Positions 46,628 through 60,519 of a stretch of 64,000 nucleotides of DNA are shown one piece after another. Where the stretch lies: the NCBI GenBank assembly GCA_963853835.1, contig OY970824.1:68094884-68158883 (forward strand). The letters run 5' to 3'. The notes under the pieces were generated by a model. That model searched no databases and was not told the origin of the DNA. It saw nothing but the letters and a program-made list of their open reading frames with translations. This DNA comes from Calendula officinalis. Its lineage: Eukaryota; Streptophyta; Magnoliopsida; Asterales; Asteraceae. The stretch's first letter is position 1. Each line of letters opens with the position of its first letter. A program made the position numbers and the translations under genes.

Positions 46628-48939
46628 TGTAACACCCGTATTTTTAAAACATCGTTTAAATCATTAAAAATACATTTTTCCCAATATATGACATATTGTC
46701 CAAAATACAGTTTAACAAAAACTTTAAAACCCTTATCAGAGTTTACAAAAATACGGTGTCACCAAGTATATCAAAACCATAGGCAACAGGATCTACCTAT
46801 TAGCTCCCGAGCTAAATATCTCTAGGCCACTTCTAATGCAACCTTCTATCACTTCAACCTGTACCTGAGTACATAGCCACAAAACAAACATAGTACGTGA
46901 GACAAAATAGTCTCGTGAGATACACGGGTTTTAGACCCCAATAACAATAATAATAATTTCATAAATATATAAACATATATATATCTTTATATACAAACAA
47001 TCTCACCACCGGCTAGTCACCCTACCGTGACTCTAACAATCTTTGCGCTCCTAGCAACCATATCTAACTATTGGGTTGCCCCCGCACTAGCTAGATGCAC
47101 AACATATCTAGTTATCGGGTTTCCCTCAAACTAACTAGAAGCACATTAACTTATTAACCGGGGATCCCCCGCATTAATAAGCTTCAACCAAATCTAGTAT
47201 ATAAACATATACATACTAGAAACATACCGGGGATCCCCCGAATTGCTCAAGATAACGGCAAGAGGGAATCGCCCAATCTACCGATACCTGCCTTACTCGC
47301 CGGACCTTCCTCTAGTTAGCAAGACTACTACCGTGGATGAGTCGATGGGAATCCACCCAACTGTCCCTCACTCCACACCTCATGACCGGGGATCCCCCGC
47401 GTCATCACATCATCTCATTCTTACCATAACTCATCAGTTATTCCAATCAAAGCCTTCGGCTATCACATAAATCATCACACAAGTTAGTTATCTAATAATA
47501 ACTATATATAACTAGTTCAACATAGTGTGAACGCACCTGTATGGTCCCATAGACCCGATCATAAGCAACCCACATCTACTTCTACATCTATGAACCCTAT
47601 GAGGTCCATATTTACTTTATACATAAGATACATTTCTTATTTTATCGGTATCATAATACTTTTATCTCTTCCTCGACTATAATACACAATTATTACTAGT
47701 CACATCATATTCTTTTTCATATATATTCGTTCTTTACTTTTATTAGTATATCTTACCAATAGGTGCTCATTACTATAAAATCATTCCCAACTGCTTTACT
47801 AATACATATTTATTAATAAAGGCTCCGTATACATTCTTTTAATCAATTACTTCATTATTATGGTTCATTAACATAGATTCCATAATTACTTTAATTTATC
47901 ATATTTTACTTCAAATTCACCAATCATACTAGACATATTCTAGTATCACATTCTACATACTTTCATACATTTTCAGTCACTATCTTTATCAACATATTTA
48001 TTAATAAAGACCCATAAAATATCATATGTATTTTCAAAACTATTTACTATGTACTCAGTTTAAAAGTCTCATGTACTCACCTTAGCAATGCTCTCCAGAT
48101 CGCGTTTGTGAACCCGAATCCTTGCTTCACAATTCGGTCAACCTTCCAAGACCTCGCCAAATGCCTAATACAATAATCACAAGATTATCAACATCACATT
48201 CTACTACCAATATGTCCATCTATCTCTAGATAACACTTATTAACACATTTCCCCCAATTATGGTGATTTACCAAACCCTAGGTTAACCAACCCTTAAGAT
48301 TCTTACAAATCATAATCATGCACTTGTTTCCTTTGTTAATACACCATCTAATAGGTGTATACATCACTTATATCACCATAACCCATACCCCAAGGACTAG
48401 GGTTTCAAACCCATACATCAAAATACATAGATCTTAAGCTACGAAGATCACGGAGTGAAGATATACCTTTAATCTTCAACTAGGAGTGAAATCTATCAAA
48501 GATTTGAGAAGAAATCAACCAAGATCTGCACTTGAGCTCCAAAATCGCCAAAAGGAAGAACTAGGGTTTCAAAATAGCACAAATGGCTGAAAACCCGATT
48601 TTAATGCTGCCAGACCAAAGATCACGACGCGAACAATAGTTCGCGTCGCTAACTATGCGTTTTCCATAATTCGCGATCGCTAAGTCGTCGCTAACTATTT
48701 CGCGACCAAATGCCAAACTCCCTGAAGACTGTTCCCGATCGTGATCCAAAGTTCGCGTCGCGAACTCCTTAGGGCAGCAGGGCTGCACTTTTTCATCTTT
48801 GTCTCGACCCGGTTTCGCCCATAACTTTCTCATACGGTGTCCAAACGACACGAAACCAATTCCTACGTTCTTTAAACGATTTATCCTTATTTATCATATT
48901 TTATTCAATTTATTTATTTACAAATTTCGGGTCGTTACA
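46628..48939 (-). repeat. 3' LTR (element orientation) of the LARD-like element
   Basis: Contains three CCGGGGATCCCCCG near-palindromes (about 47159, 47227, 47386) and, near its right end (48620-48770), a cluster of TTCGCGTCGC / GCGATCGC motifs. Confidence 0.88.
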
Positions 48940-50192
48940 ACTATCCACCCCTTAACAGGATTCCGTCCTCGGAATCACTAAAATTTCCAACCTATATTCA
49001 CCCGAGCATTACGCTCTTATTTCCTTGTGGTCATTACCACCAAACTTTCCTCATTCCTATTCCGTCAACATTACATATTCAAACATTCACTTAACTCCGT
49101 TAAGTCCAAACGGTCAAGACCCTACTTTAAAAACTCATAATACTCAAACGGGTCAAAATTTCACAATTTGACCATAACACCGTCATTTTCTCGACCAATC
49201 CTTTCATTCTCATAACAATGGTATGACACAATCATACCATTAACTAATTGATTAAAACGAATGTCAAACTCTAGCCTTGACCAAGCCGATATATCCCGAC
49301 ATTGGTATATCCCCACATTGTCTACCCTTTTGACTTAAGCACAAAGTCAACTATACCGTAACATTTTCCCTTCTCGTTAAAGGTTTCATAAATCTTCCTT
49401 TCCTTTACAATTTACCTTTAATTTATGATTCAATTTCAGTCTTACACTCGATTCCCAATTTCAACATTGAAATCACCCAAACGGGTCAAGTCGTATAAAC
49501 CGACTACGATTCAATCAACCATCTCATCAACTTTTTCACAAACACATAATCGACACATTATGCTATCAATATTCATTAGTAAATCAAAACGAGAGTCAAA
49601 GTCCATCTTAGACCAATTCAACCAATCACGGGTTGACTAACGTTGACTTTTACACAAAGTCAACCATACCTTTTCCAAACTAGCAATTTCCGTACACACG
49701 ACGTATCATTACCAACCTATCACTCTCAGTTCTACCCATTATTACTTTCTCATCAATCGTCCCCGTTAGTCCAAGGGTCACACCTTAACATAAGGTCACA
49801 ATAACATTTACCGTTTCTTGACCTTCACTTGGTCACTCATACTATCACTTAGTATTCTTTCAACCATCTTTGTATCACATTGATCAACTTAAATTATTGG
49901 TAATAGGCCCTCTACCGTAATACGTCCCACACCCTTATACGGTGTACTATGTCTTGGTTACCACATGGTAATTTGCTCACTAGGAGTTTCTCTTTCCTTC
50001 TATTCTATAAATCGTAGGCATCCCCTACATTTACATGACCTAAATGCAACCCGCATTTCAAGCCAAATTCTCATTTACCATAACATAATGGCAATACTCA
50101 TTAACCACATGGTTCTACATTCATCATATAAACACATATACATACATATATATATATACACACACATATATCACGCCAGTTCAATCTAAATA

Positions 50193-50415
50193 CCTCTATT
50201 GTGCACATATACAAACATATGTATACGTCACCAATACCATCTATACATCTCTATTGTGCACATATACAAACATATGTATATGCCACACCAATACCATCTA
50301 TACATCTCTATTGTGCACATATACAAACATATGTATATGCCACACCAATACCATCTATACATCTCTATTGTCCACATATACAAACATATGTATATGCCAC
50401 ACCAATACCATCTGG
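50193..50415. repeat. About 57-bp tandem repeat, four copies
   Basis: The unit includes CTCTATTGTGCACATATAC, AAACATATGTATATGCC and ACACCAATACCATC. The copies are nearly identical, except that the first has a small deletion. Open frames through it are repeat artefacts. Confidence 0.88.
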
Positions 50416-52352
50416 TATCCATCCTTTCACATCACGTAGCTTTGCTACTTTCTCACTCATTCGATCATCAAATCATTCATCATGCATTCTAGCACCTCTC
50501 CCATAAAATCACATTATCGTTTTCTTTCCGATTCACGTATCTCCCATTGGACATACTACTTAATACATTTCATATAATATCATCTTTCCATTATCATATG
50601 CCTTCCAAGGCCATCACATAATGCACATGCATTGTACCCCGCGGGTAACTAATAACATTCTCTAATCGCTATTTATTGTCTCACTTACGCATTAACCGTC
50701 CTTAACCGGTTCATTTCCTTAACAATTCCCAAGACTTTTGTCACCGCCGGAGTAGCTACCACTACATTCCATTAGTCAAAAATCACCGACCAATCCAATC
50801 ATCCTTGAGTCAAACAATCGACTCCGGTCCACACTCGCAACCAAAAGCCCAACACTCGATGTTCTACCTTTACACATCGTGGGACTCCGAAATATTCCTT
50901 TTCAAATCGCAGTCTTACACCACTCTACGTCATACATTATCACGCTATTGTGATGACACTTTTACCGACAATCCTCTCCTCACCCTAAATTATCGAATCC
51001 ATCAATCCTGTCACATAACTTGCTATGGCTACGCGCCCACTTTTACTCAATTGTTTTCAACGATTAAATTTCGTCGTTCCCGACGTTTATTCCTTTCCAC
51101 ATATTTTCCATTCATGAGTTCTAAGGCATCACCATACCTTAGTCGTTCCTTCCGTCACCGTACATGTATAATAACATTACATTGCGTACCGGATTCCTGC
51201 CGAATATCAAAGTCCCATTTCCATAGTTTCTATTTCTATAATTCTCATCCAACTAACAATTCTTACCAAGGCTTAGTACTTCGTTACACTATCATTCTTT
51301 TGTTGTCAACATCTACCATTCTCATGGTTCCCCCTTTGACACTACATAGTAGCATCAACCCATATATCTTTACCACATGCGACACACCGGCCCATAATCA
51401 TTTCCAATTCATGATTTCTATACACATACTAACCGGGAAGATCATTCCCGAAATTAAACCTCCACATCATAATACTTATCTACAAATTCTATAGGCACCA
51501 ATTCGTGCAACAACGACAATTAAGCCACAAACTCATAACATCAATATTCACCTAAGATTTCCGAGGTTGCATCATGAACCCCCTCTAGATTTCCATCCGG
51601 GAAGACTCCCCTTTTCAACTCACTTGAGAGTTCCTTTCACAACATCTTGTACCGTGCTCTCCTTTACAAAGTTTCATACAACACATTCCACCGTGTCAAC
51701 ACCTCATCCTTCAATAATGATGGTACCAAAGTCATCATATCATTCTTCCTTCATTTGCTACTCTCTAGCACTTGCTCAGTCTACCGAGTCCACCACTTCG
51801 TGGCCTCCGGCTCAAGACCTTCGAATTACTCAACGGTTTTACATGCTATGAAAACTCTATACAACATCCTTCCATTTCTTCCGACTAGGTCTTGCTACCT
51901 TTTTATGTAGACACCTCCCACTACGGGATTCACCATTTGATTACTCTTCCTTCCTATGGGTATTGGAATCATTTCGCCTACCCTCATTCGTAGCTCTTTC
52001 CAATTCAGTGGAGCTTGTCCACTTTTCACATTCATTCTTTCGCCATACTATCGTATCCAACAAACAGGATTCAAACGGTCCACTCGACCATCGAAAACAA
52101 CACAATTAGATCAAAACGTGGCATTTCTCATAGGGGCCGACCCTATCATACCAATGCCCTACGGTCTCAAAAGACTCACATCTCATAATTCATAACAACT
52201 TCTATAGGTCCCCTAGGTTCAACCCTAAACTTAACATAAAGTCTCAAGGTCAACCTATCGATCTCAAGGAATCTTACATTCCTATTGCTACAGCCTAAGA
52301 CTAGGATGGACATCCAACCTAATTCACTTAAACTATAGCTCTGATACAAAGT

Positions 52353-54668
52353 TGTAACACCCGTATTTTCAAAACATCGTTTAAATCATTAAAAATACAT
52401 TTTTCCCAATATATGACATATTGTCCAAAATACAGTTTAACAAAAACTTTAAAACCCTTATTAGAGTTTACAAAAATACGGTGTCACCAAGTATATCAAA
52501 ACCATAGGCAACGGGATCTACCTATTAGCTCCCGAGCTAAATATCTCTAGGCCACTTCTAATGCAACCTTCTATCACTTCAACCTGTACCTGAGTACATA
52601 GCCACAAAACAAACATAGTACGTGAGACAAAATAGTCTCGTGAGATACACGGGTTTTAGACCCCAATAACAATAATAATAATTTCATAAATATATAAACA
52701 TATATATATATATCTTTATATACAAACAATCTCACCACCGGCTAGTCACTCTACCGTGACTCTAACAATCTTTGCTCTCCTAGCAACCATATCTAACTAT
52801 TGGGTTGCCCCTGCACTAGCTAGATGCACAACATATCTAGTTATCGGGTTTCCCCCAAACTAACTAGAAGCACATTAACTTATTAACCGGGGATCCCCCG
52901 CATTAATAAGCTTCAACCAAATCTAGTATATAAACATATACATACTAGAAACATACCGGGGATCCCCCGAATTGCTCAAGATAACGGCAAGAGGGAATCG
53001 CCCAATCTACCGATACCTGCCTTACTCGCCGGACCTTCCTCTAGTTAGCAAGACTACTACCGTGGATGAGTCGATGGGAATCCACCCAACTGTCCCTCAC
53101 TCCACACCTCATGACCGGGGATCCCCCGCGTCATCACATCATCTCATTCTTACCATAACTCATCAGTTATTCCAATCAAAGCCTTCGGCTATCACATAAA
53201 TCATCACACAAGTTAGTTATCTAATAATAACTATATATAACTAGTTCAACATAGTGTGAACGCACCTGTATGGTCCCATAGACCCGATCATAAGCAACCC
53301 ACATCTACTTCTACATCTATGAACCCTATGAGGTCCATACTTACTTTATACATAAGATACATTTCTTATTTTATCGGTATCATAATACTTTTATCTCTTC
53401 CTCGACTATAATACACAATTATTACTAGTCACATCATATTCTTTTTCATATATATTCGTTCTTTACTTTTATTAGTATATCTTACCAATAGGTGCTCATT
53501 ACTATAAAATCATTCCCAACTGCTTTACTAATACATATTTATTAATAAAGGCTCCGTATACATTCTTTTAATCAATTACTTCATTATTATGGTTCATTAA
53601 CATAGATTCCATAATTACTTTAATTTATCATATTTTACTTCAAATTCACCAATCATACTAGACATATTCTAGTATCACATTCTACATACTTTCATACATT
53701 TTCAGTCACTATCTTTATCAACATATTTATTAATAAAGACCCATAAAATATCATATGTATTTTCAAAACTATTTACTATGTACTCAGTTTAAAAGTCTTA
53801 TGTACTCACCTTAGCAATGCTCTCCAGATCGCGTTTGTGAACCCGAATCCTTGCTTCACAATTGGGTCAACCTTCCAAGACCTCACCAAATGCCTAATAC
53901 AATAATCACAAGATTATCAACATCACATTCTACTACCAATGTGTCCATCTATCTCTAGATAACACTTATTAACACATTTCCCCCAATTATGGTGATTTAC
54001 CAAACCCTAGGTTAACCAACCCTTAAGATTCTTACAAATCATAATCATGCACTTGTTTCCTTTGTTAATATATCATCTATTAGGTGTATACATCACTTAT
54101 ATCACCATAACCCATACCCCAAGAAATAGGGTTTCAAACCCATACATCAAAATACATAGATCTTAAGCTACGAAGATCACGGAGTGAAGATATACCTTTA
54201 ATCTTCAACTAGGAGTGAAATCTATCAAAGATTTGAGAAGGAATCAACCAAGATCTGCACTTGAGCTCCAAAATTGCCAAAAGGAAGAACTAGGGTTTCA
54301 AAATAGCACAAATGGCTGAAAACCCGATTTTAATGCTGCCAGACCAAAGATCACGACGCGAACAATAGTTCGCGTCGCTAACTATGCGTTTTCCATAATT
54401 CGCGATCGCTAAGTCGTCGCTAACTATTTCGCGACCAAATGCCAAACTCCCTGAAGACTGTTCCCGATCGTGATCCAAAGTTCGCGTCGCGAACTCCTTA
54501 GGGCAGCAGGGCTGCACTTTTTCATCTTTGTCTCGACCTGGTTTCGCCCATAACTTTCTCATACGGTGTCCAAACGACACGAAACCAATTCTTACGTTCT
54601 TTAAACGATTTATCCTTATTTATCATATTTTATTCAATTTATTTATTTACAAATTTCGGGTCGTTACA
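52353..54668 (-). repeat. 5' LTR (element orientation) of the LARD-like element
   Basis: Second copy of the 2.3 kb LTR, next to the primer-binding site at 52338-52350. Confidence 0.88.
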
Positions 54669-55519
54669 ATCGGAACCAGAACCGGAACCGCAGGTTCCTG
54701 AGATATAGGAACCGGAACCGGAACCTGGAAGACAGGTTCCTAAATTTTCAGAACCGGAACCGGAACCACCGGTTCCAGGGCAGGTTCCGGTTACCCTGTA
54801 TCTAAATTCAAAAAAATTTAACATTACTTACTGAATAAACAAGACAATAAATCACACAAACTAACGATTACAAGTATCGTTTAACGATTTTATATATATT
54901 TCATCGATTACGAATATTGTTCAAAATATAAATAAGTGATTAAGAATGGAAAAAAAAAAAGTAAATGTGTGATTCATGTAAAAGTCAGTCACAAAGATAC
55001 GACCTCATGACGAGTGAATGTCTCACTATCACTCAATTTCTGACCCAATTATAACGAGCAAAGGTCAATTTATATTTTTATTTGGACTAGTATTTTACAT
55101 TTAGATAAATAAAAAATCTTTTAATTTAATCATATGTAATATATTATATATTATATATTTTAATAAAAATATAACGTGTAATCGCCGGATCCAGGGTATC
55201 CACAGGTTCCAGGTTCCTTAATTTTGAGAACCGGAACCGGAACCTCTTAAGGCGGTTCCATGATTTTGGGAACCGGAACCGGAACCTCTTATCAGGTTCC
55301 GGGTCCGGAACCTTCGGTTCTGAGACGGTTCCGGCTCCGATTCCGGTTACCCTCTTTTTCTGCTCACCCCTACTCATAATACTTCCAAACACTACATTAA
55401 CATGTCAAAATATTAATTCATGTTATAACTAATTTCAATCCGCAATTCATTTCATAATCAAGTGGGACTTTCTTAAGTCTAAGTCATGTTAGAAAATTTT
55501 GGACATATATAATTATATG

Positions 55520-57244
55520 CAGTGTAGAATTAAAATCAGAACCAATTAAGGCTACAGATCCGGAAGAACCCAATATAGACCATTAGATTATGAAATTAAT
55601 GGTTAAGATCAATTGTGATATTTTAGTAAATAAATCGAATTATATTTTTGGTAAAATTAAATGAAAAGGGTAAAAGAGGAATTTTGCAAAAAAGAAAAAC
55701 GTCCACCCTTAATATCAGGCACCCTCTCTCTCTCCAATGGTTATATCTTTCTCTCTCCCCCGTTAAACCGTAACAATTCCAACCCTAATTACATTTCTTC
55801 AAAAATTTAGCCACCTGAACTCTTCTGCGTCGGAGGTGCCGCCAATAACAACATACTTTCCACCGTCTCTGTTTCTCCTTCGATTCACCATCAACGATCA
55901 AACCAGCGGAATCTAAACCACCATAATTCCTATCAAAGGTCATGGATTTAGGATCTGTGAATATCGTAGGTCAAAGAGGGACAACAATCTGGATATGGGT
56001 TGCTATGGATGAAAATCATTTTGAGAGTAATTAAACCAGCGGTATGTTTCTCCGACATCAAAATTTATTGGGGAGATTATTTTGTATTTTGAATTATTTA
56101 TCGTAGTGAATATCTTTTTTTATTTAATTACAAAGGTAAGAAACAATTGCAGCCAACATACATGTATCTACATATCTTTTTTTTAGTCATGCGTAATTCT
56201 ATTAAAAAATATATTATTATTGAAAGCAAGACTCCAAGTATTGGATACTAGCAGTAGATTGCAAAGTTAGATTATACAATTAGAAATATGAAGTGGTGGA
56301 CAAAATTGGATAAGAACTTGTTTATTTTGTTCATGTTCACTTAAAAATTGGGTCTTCCAATTTGAATTTGTGTAAGTTTTACTGGAGATTTAAAAATGGT
56401 GAAAATAATATCCTAATAAGCATTAAAAATCGCCATCAAATTTTGTGGATTGATTTTTTTTTTAATTGTGATTTTGTTAACATATCAACTCCAATTTACA
56501 ATTGATTTACATAATTTTGCAGGTTATTGATGGTACATCTACGTTTGAAGTAAATTAATGATACATCTATGTTATGATACATTTATGTTATCAGTTACAT
56601 GTACGTCCTGTTTACGATTCGAGGAAGCAGGATAACAAACAACCGGTCACCTGAAGACGATCACCTATGCTTTGTTTATGATTTTTTTGCTTTATTATGT
56701 TAACATATGTTTTTAGTGCTCAGATACATATGTGTTTTTTTGTCCATGGGTGTATAACATGTGTGTATAACATGTTTTTTAGTGCTCAGATACATATGTG
56801 TTTTTTAGTGCTCAGATACATGTATGTATAACAAAACAATGTAATTTTAACATAAAACATACATATGTTCAACACAACAATATAATTTTGGTAAACCCTT
56901 CATTATGACATACATGTTTATAGCGTAAAAACATACATGTTCAACACAACGATAGAACTATGGTAATCACTTCAATATAACATGCATGTTTATATTGAAA
57001 AACATACATGTTTAAAGCGTAAAAGCATAGATGTTCAACATGTATTAAATAATTTCCGAAAATAAAGCCTTCATTTTAGGAAAATACAAAAAAGGAAACA
57101 AAAAATAAAAACATAAAATGTCGTCAATACCCCTATAAAATTACTATAAATTAAATAATTAGAAAATATTTTACTAAATTTTGATTGGTTTAGACGAGTT
57201 CTGAAGGTCTTGTAGCTTTAATTGGTTCTGATTCTAATTCTACC
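55520..57244. mobile_element. Mutator-like element inside the Copia 5' LTR
   Basis: Terminal inverted repeats of about 44 bp: GTGTAGAATTAAAATCAG and AACCAATTAAGGCTAC at the left, matched by the inverse of TAGCTTTAATTGGTTCTG and ATTCTAATTCTACC at the right. A 9-bp duplication, AATTATATG and CATCATATG (7 of 9 alike), flanks it. The interior (about 55690-56040) has a CT-rich leader-like stretch and CTGCGTCGGAGGTGCCGCC, possibly a captured gene fragment. No transposase was seen. AT-rich direct repeats with TTTAGTGCTCAGATACAT lie at 56713-56830. Confidence 0.75.
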
Positions 57245-58263
57245 CATCATATGTATATTATTATATATAATTAATGGTTCACATGTCCAAAATGTAGTTG
57301 TGGTGAATGAGAAATCGACTCTCAAAGTGGGGTGTATGGAAAAATGAAATCAAACAAATGAACTAGTGGAAACTCGAACCTATCCGCACTCGTCTCCCGG
57401 GTTTCATGGTGGTTCGTTTTTGTCACTCGGTTTAATTGAGTGTATTCAAATAATACTATTAATATTATTATTTATAATTTTAATGTGTGTCATTAAAATA
57501 TACATTTGAATGAGTGGTTTTGATTTTTGTAATGAATTGGCTTAATGACAATAATGTATGTCATTAACCCACTTGACCATCTTCCATCCATCTTCTATTA
57601 TAAATAGTGGGTTTGGTCATTTGGAAGAATACACACAAATTCATATACTTTCCTACTCACTTACAAGCATCACAATTTGCTCTCTCCATTTTTAGTGTTT
57701 CTTAAACACAAGAACTTTCGATAAATGTTCGGGCTTGGATTATATTCGGTAGTGTAAAACTACTCGGTTGTTTTACCCTGGGAGATAGACGACGAATCTA
57801 TTTTAAGGGGATCGTGAATTTCACGAGACTCAACCAAAACTTGTTTCTTCTTTGTTTCTACATATTCTTGTTTCAATCCTGTATTTGTTTGAGTCATTTC
57901 CCAATTGTATTGTATTTTATTAATGAGAATTGGTATTAGCTCCTACAAACTTAAAATAGATTTTTCCTCTCTTGCTAATACCGGTTGGAAAATACATATT
58001 TTTTTTTCGATTTTTGCTTTTTAATAGCATCGATTCGGAAAAAGTTTTTGATTGAAATGTTTATGTAAAACAAGATGTTTGGTTAAGTTTATTATAAATT
58101 GTTAAATCAAATTTTTGAATTTAAAGTTTATTATATCAAGTTTTTAAAGTTTGATTTTAAATAACTTGATATATTATTTAAAATAATTTTGGATTTAAAA
58201 TTTATAATTGTGAAAATTATTGTTGTTAATTATAAGTTTTGCGATAATATTTGTTTGTAAGGT

Positions 58264-59330
58264 TCAAGATAGTCATAGGCTTCTTGAGTTGATTCTCATT
58301 AAAGATGAAACTTGAAATAAATCTTACAAATATTTGTATATCATTGTGAAATTTGTTGATTATCAAAGTATCAAAATTACATTGGTTTGTAAATAAATTT
58401 GATTTCCATTTTCTTCATGTCAAGGTAGCTTTGGCTTCTCGACATATGGTTTCAATTTGTGAGACTATTTGAAAATCAAATGGTTTGGATTTATATTTCA
58501 TATTATTGTCGGTTTTCTTCAATTATAAAGAATTTGTTTGAGAAAATATTTTATAAACTTTTCGTAATTTCCAAGTTATACCTATGAAGATTACTTTGGT
58601 TTCTTGAATATAGTCTCATGGAGTGAGATACTTGGAAATTAGAAGTTTTTGGATATAAATATTTTAATTTATTGTTTCAAGTATCAAGATAACTTGGATT
58701 TTCTTGACTTTAATCTCATATAGTGAGAAAATGTACTTGAATGTTTTGTTTTTAAATTTTATAATTTTTAGTTATCAAGATTGTCTTGGAATCTTGAATT
58801 TATTCTCAATCTTGTGAGAGTTTATTTTATGATTTTCAAAATTTTGAATTTAAGAAAAGTACATTCGTTCATGTTATTTCCATTTTATACAGGTCAAGGT
58901 AGCTTTGGTTTCTTGGCATTTGGTTTCAACTTGTGAGACTATTTGAAAATTGAATGTTTGGATTGAAGATTCATATTATTGTTGTTCTCTTGAATTATAG
59001 AGATTTTCTTGGAAAATTTTAATTTCTATTTTATACATATCAAGATTACCTTGGTTTTTGAATATAGCCTCATAATGTGAGATATTTGGAAATTATAAGT
59101 TTTTTAAAATAAAAAGGTTTTGTTGATTTTAAGTTTTCAAGTTAACTTTGGTTACTTGAATTTTCTCAAATTTGGTAAAAGTTAAATTCTTCGGATTTTA
59201 TATCTATGGATTGCTTTGACATCTAGAATTTTACTTTCAAATTGTGAGACTTGGTAAAAGTTTGGTGGATATTAGTTAGTAAGATACAAGATTGCCGTTG
59301 GCTTCTTGAGTTGATTTTTGAAAAAAGGAT
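58264..59330 (+). repeat. About ten diverged hairpin-pair repeats in the Copia interior
   Basis: Units begin near 58264, 58418, 58583, 58683, 58774, 58893, 59038, 59139, 59201 and 59284. The consensus is roughly ATCAAGATTACCTTGG, then TTTCTTGAATATA, then TCTCATAATGTGAGA, then TACTTGGAAATT. Two short stems recur: CAAG/CTTG and TCTCA/TGAGA, with GTTTCA/TGAGAC in some units. Confidence 0.65.
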
Positions 59331-59544
59331 ACTTGCAAGAAATCTTATAACTAATTAAATTGTGTTTCTTTTGTGAAACTTACTGATTGTTGAGGCTTAT
59401 TGGTCAAATTTGTATTTTTTATTTGATAAAAATGATAAATGTTATGACAATGCCTAATATGGTAATACACATGAAGGAAGATGTGCATATTGTAGCCATA
59501 TTTTTTGATTTGTCGGAAGTTAATTTGGTGGGAACTGATTGAAA

Positions 59545-59943
59545 TGGATGGTATGTCGATACGGGTGCTACCCGTCACGTGTGTTTCAATAAAAGTATGT
59601 TTATCAGTTTCAATGATGTTGAAAATGAACAAAATGTTTTATTGGAAACTTGATTACCACATATATCAAAGGTGAAGGAAATGTTATCCTAATGATGACT
59701 TCCGGAAATGATGTCATGTTGAACAACATCTTGTATATTTCGGGGATTCGTAAGAATCTTGTGTCCGGATGGTTGCTTAATAAGTTTGTTATTCGGGTTG
59801 TGATTGAATCCAATGGAATTGAGTTATCAAAATGTGGAATAGATATTGGTAAAAATGTTAAATTAAATGTGACAACTTGTAACCGCTATTTTGATAAAAT
59901 GCTAATAAAGTTGTTCATTTATTTTGAATTGTTAAATATTTAA
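59545..59943 (+). pseudogene. Copia protease remnant
   Basis: The plus strand reads VDTGATRHVCFNKSMF, with the aspartic-protease DTGA core. After a frameshift near 59650 it continues IKGEGNVILMMTSGNDVML, NNILYISGIRKNLVSG and SNGIELSKCGIDIGKN, the usual Copia protease to pre-integrase order. Nothing of integrase or reverse transcriptase follows. Confidence 0.85.
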
Positions 59944-60168
59944 CATGGTTGATTATGACATATAAATTTAATCAAATTTGTTGATTAAATAAATTAAATT
60001 GCATACCACCAATATTCCACAATGGTTCAAATTCACAAATGTAACAAATTGACAAACTCATCCTTACATTTGGTTGAAAGAAATAACCAAAACTCCTTGA
60101 TATACACGAAAGAGTGTAGTTTCACTTTAGAGAAAATAAAAATGAAGCAATTGATACATTAATTTTTA

Positions 60169-60416
60169 CAAATGTGGGGGTATGTCGTGCGTCGACTAAT
60201 TATCTTTTATATAAGATACCCCGTGAGGATAAAATGAACATTGTACAAACTTTGGTTTGAACGAAAATCGTATCATAAGTACGTACAAATGTGGGGGTAT
60301 GTCGTGTGTCGACTACTTATCTTTTATACAAGATACCTCGTGAAGGATAGATGAAACATCGTACGAATTTTGGTTTGAAAGAAAACCGTCTTATAAATAC
60401 CTACGAATGTGGGGGT
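60169..60416 (+). repeat. 116-bp tandem duplication with GTGGGGG tracts
   Basis: Two copies start ACAAATGTGGGGGTATGTCG (60169 and 60285). A third begins at about 60405 and then diverges. Each has CTTTTATATAAGATACC-type dyad sequence. GTGGGGG also occurs at about 60790 and at the true polypurine tract (about 61243). Confidence 0.8.
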
Positions 60417-60519
60417 ACCTTGCTAAGGTATTCATTCATCTTTCTAAAGTTACATCAATTAAGGAAGATATTTCAAATAGTTGATGTATAAATTGGTATA
60501 TATCATTGTCTTACATTTA

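Larger units (their letters stand above)
46628..54668 (-). mobile_element. LTR retrotransposon with 2.3 kb LTRs, no pol (LARD-like)
   Basis: LTRs at 46628-48939 (2312 bp) and 52353-54668 (2316 bp) differ at roughly twenty places, mostly transitions. On the minus strand they start TGTAACGACCCG and end GGGTGTTACA. The primer-binding site TTTGTATCAGAGC (52338-52350) and a TTAAGGGGTGGATAG polypurine tract (about 48942-48956) set the minus orientation. The flanks ACCAG and ATCGG each differ by one C-to-T-type change from ACCGG, the sequence expected from the intact MITE copy. The interior (48940-52337) has no minus-strand ORF and no recognisable gag or pol. LTR ends resemble Ty3-type elements; superfamily is inference. 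Confidence 0.88.
46582..55372. mobile_element. hAT MITE (second copy), split by an LTR retrotransposon
   Basis: It starts TAGGGGTGAGCA (46582) and ends TGCTCACCCCTA (55372), with a perfect 8-bp duplication CTCATAAT (46574-46581 and 55373-55380). Only 46582-46627 and 54669-55372 belong to the MITE; together they match the 37977-38719 copy in inverted orientation. The rest is the nested retrotransposon. Confidence 0.9.

Noticed and set aside
50805..51494. Plus-strand ORF of 229 codons within the LARD-like element
   Set aside because: It lies antisense to the element, has no recognisable domain or sensible composition, and sits in AT/CT-rich non-coding interior. Most likely a chance ORF.
47243..53199. 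Duplicate 75-codon ORFs at 47243-47470 and 52972-53199
   Set aside because: Identical because they lie in the two LTR copies; they cross the GGGGATCCCC repeats and show no protein features.
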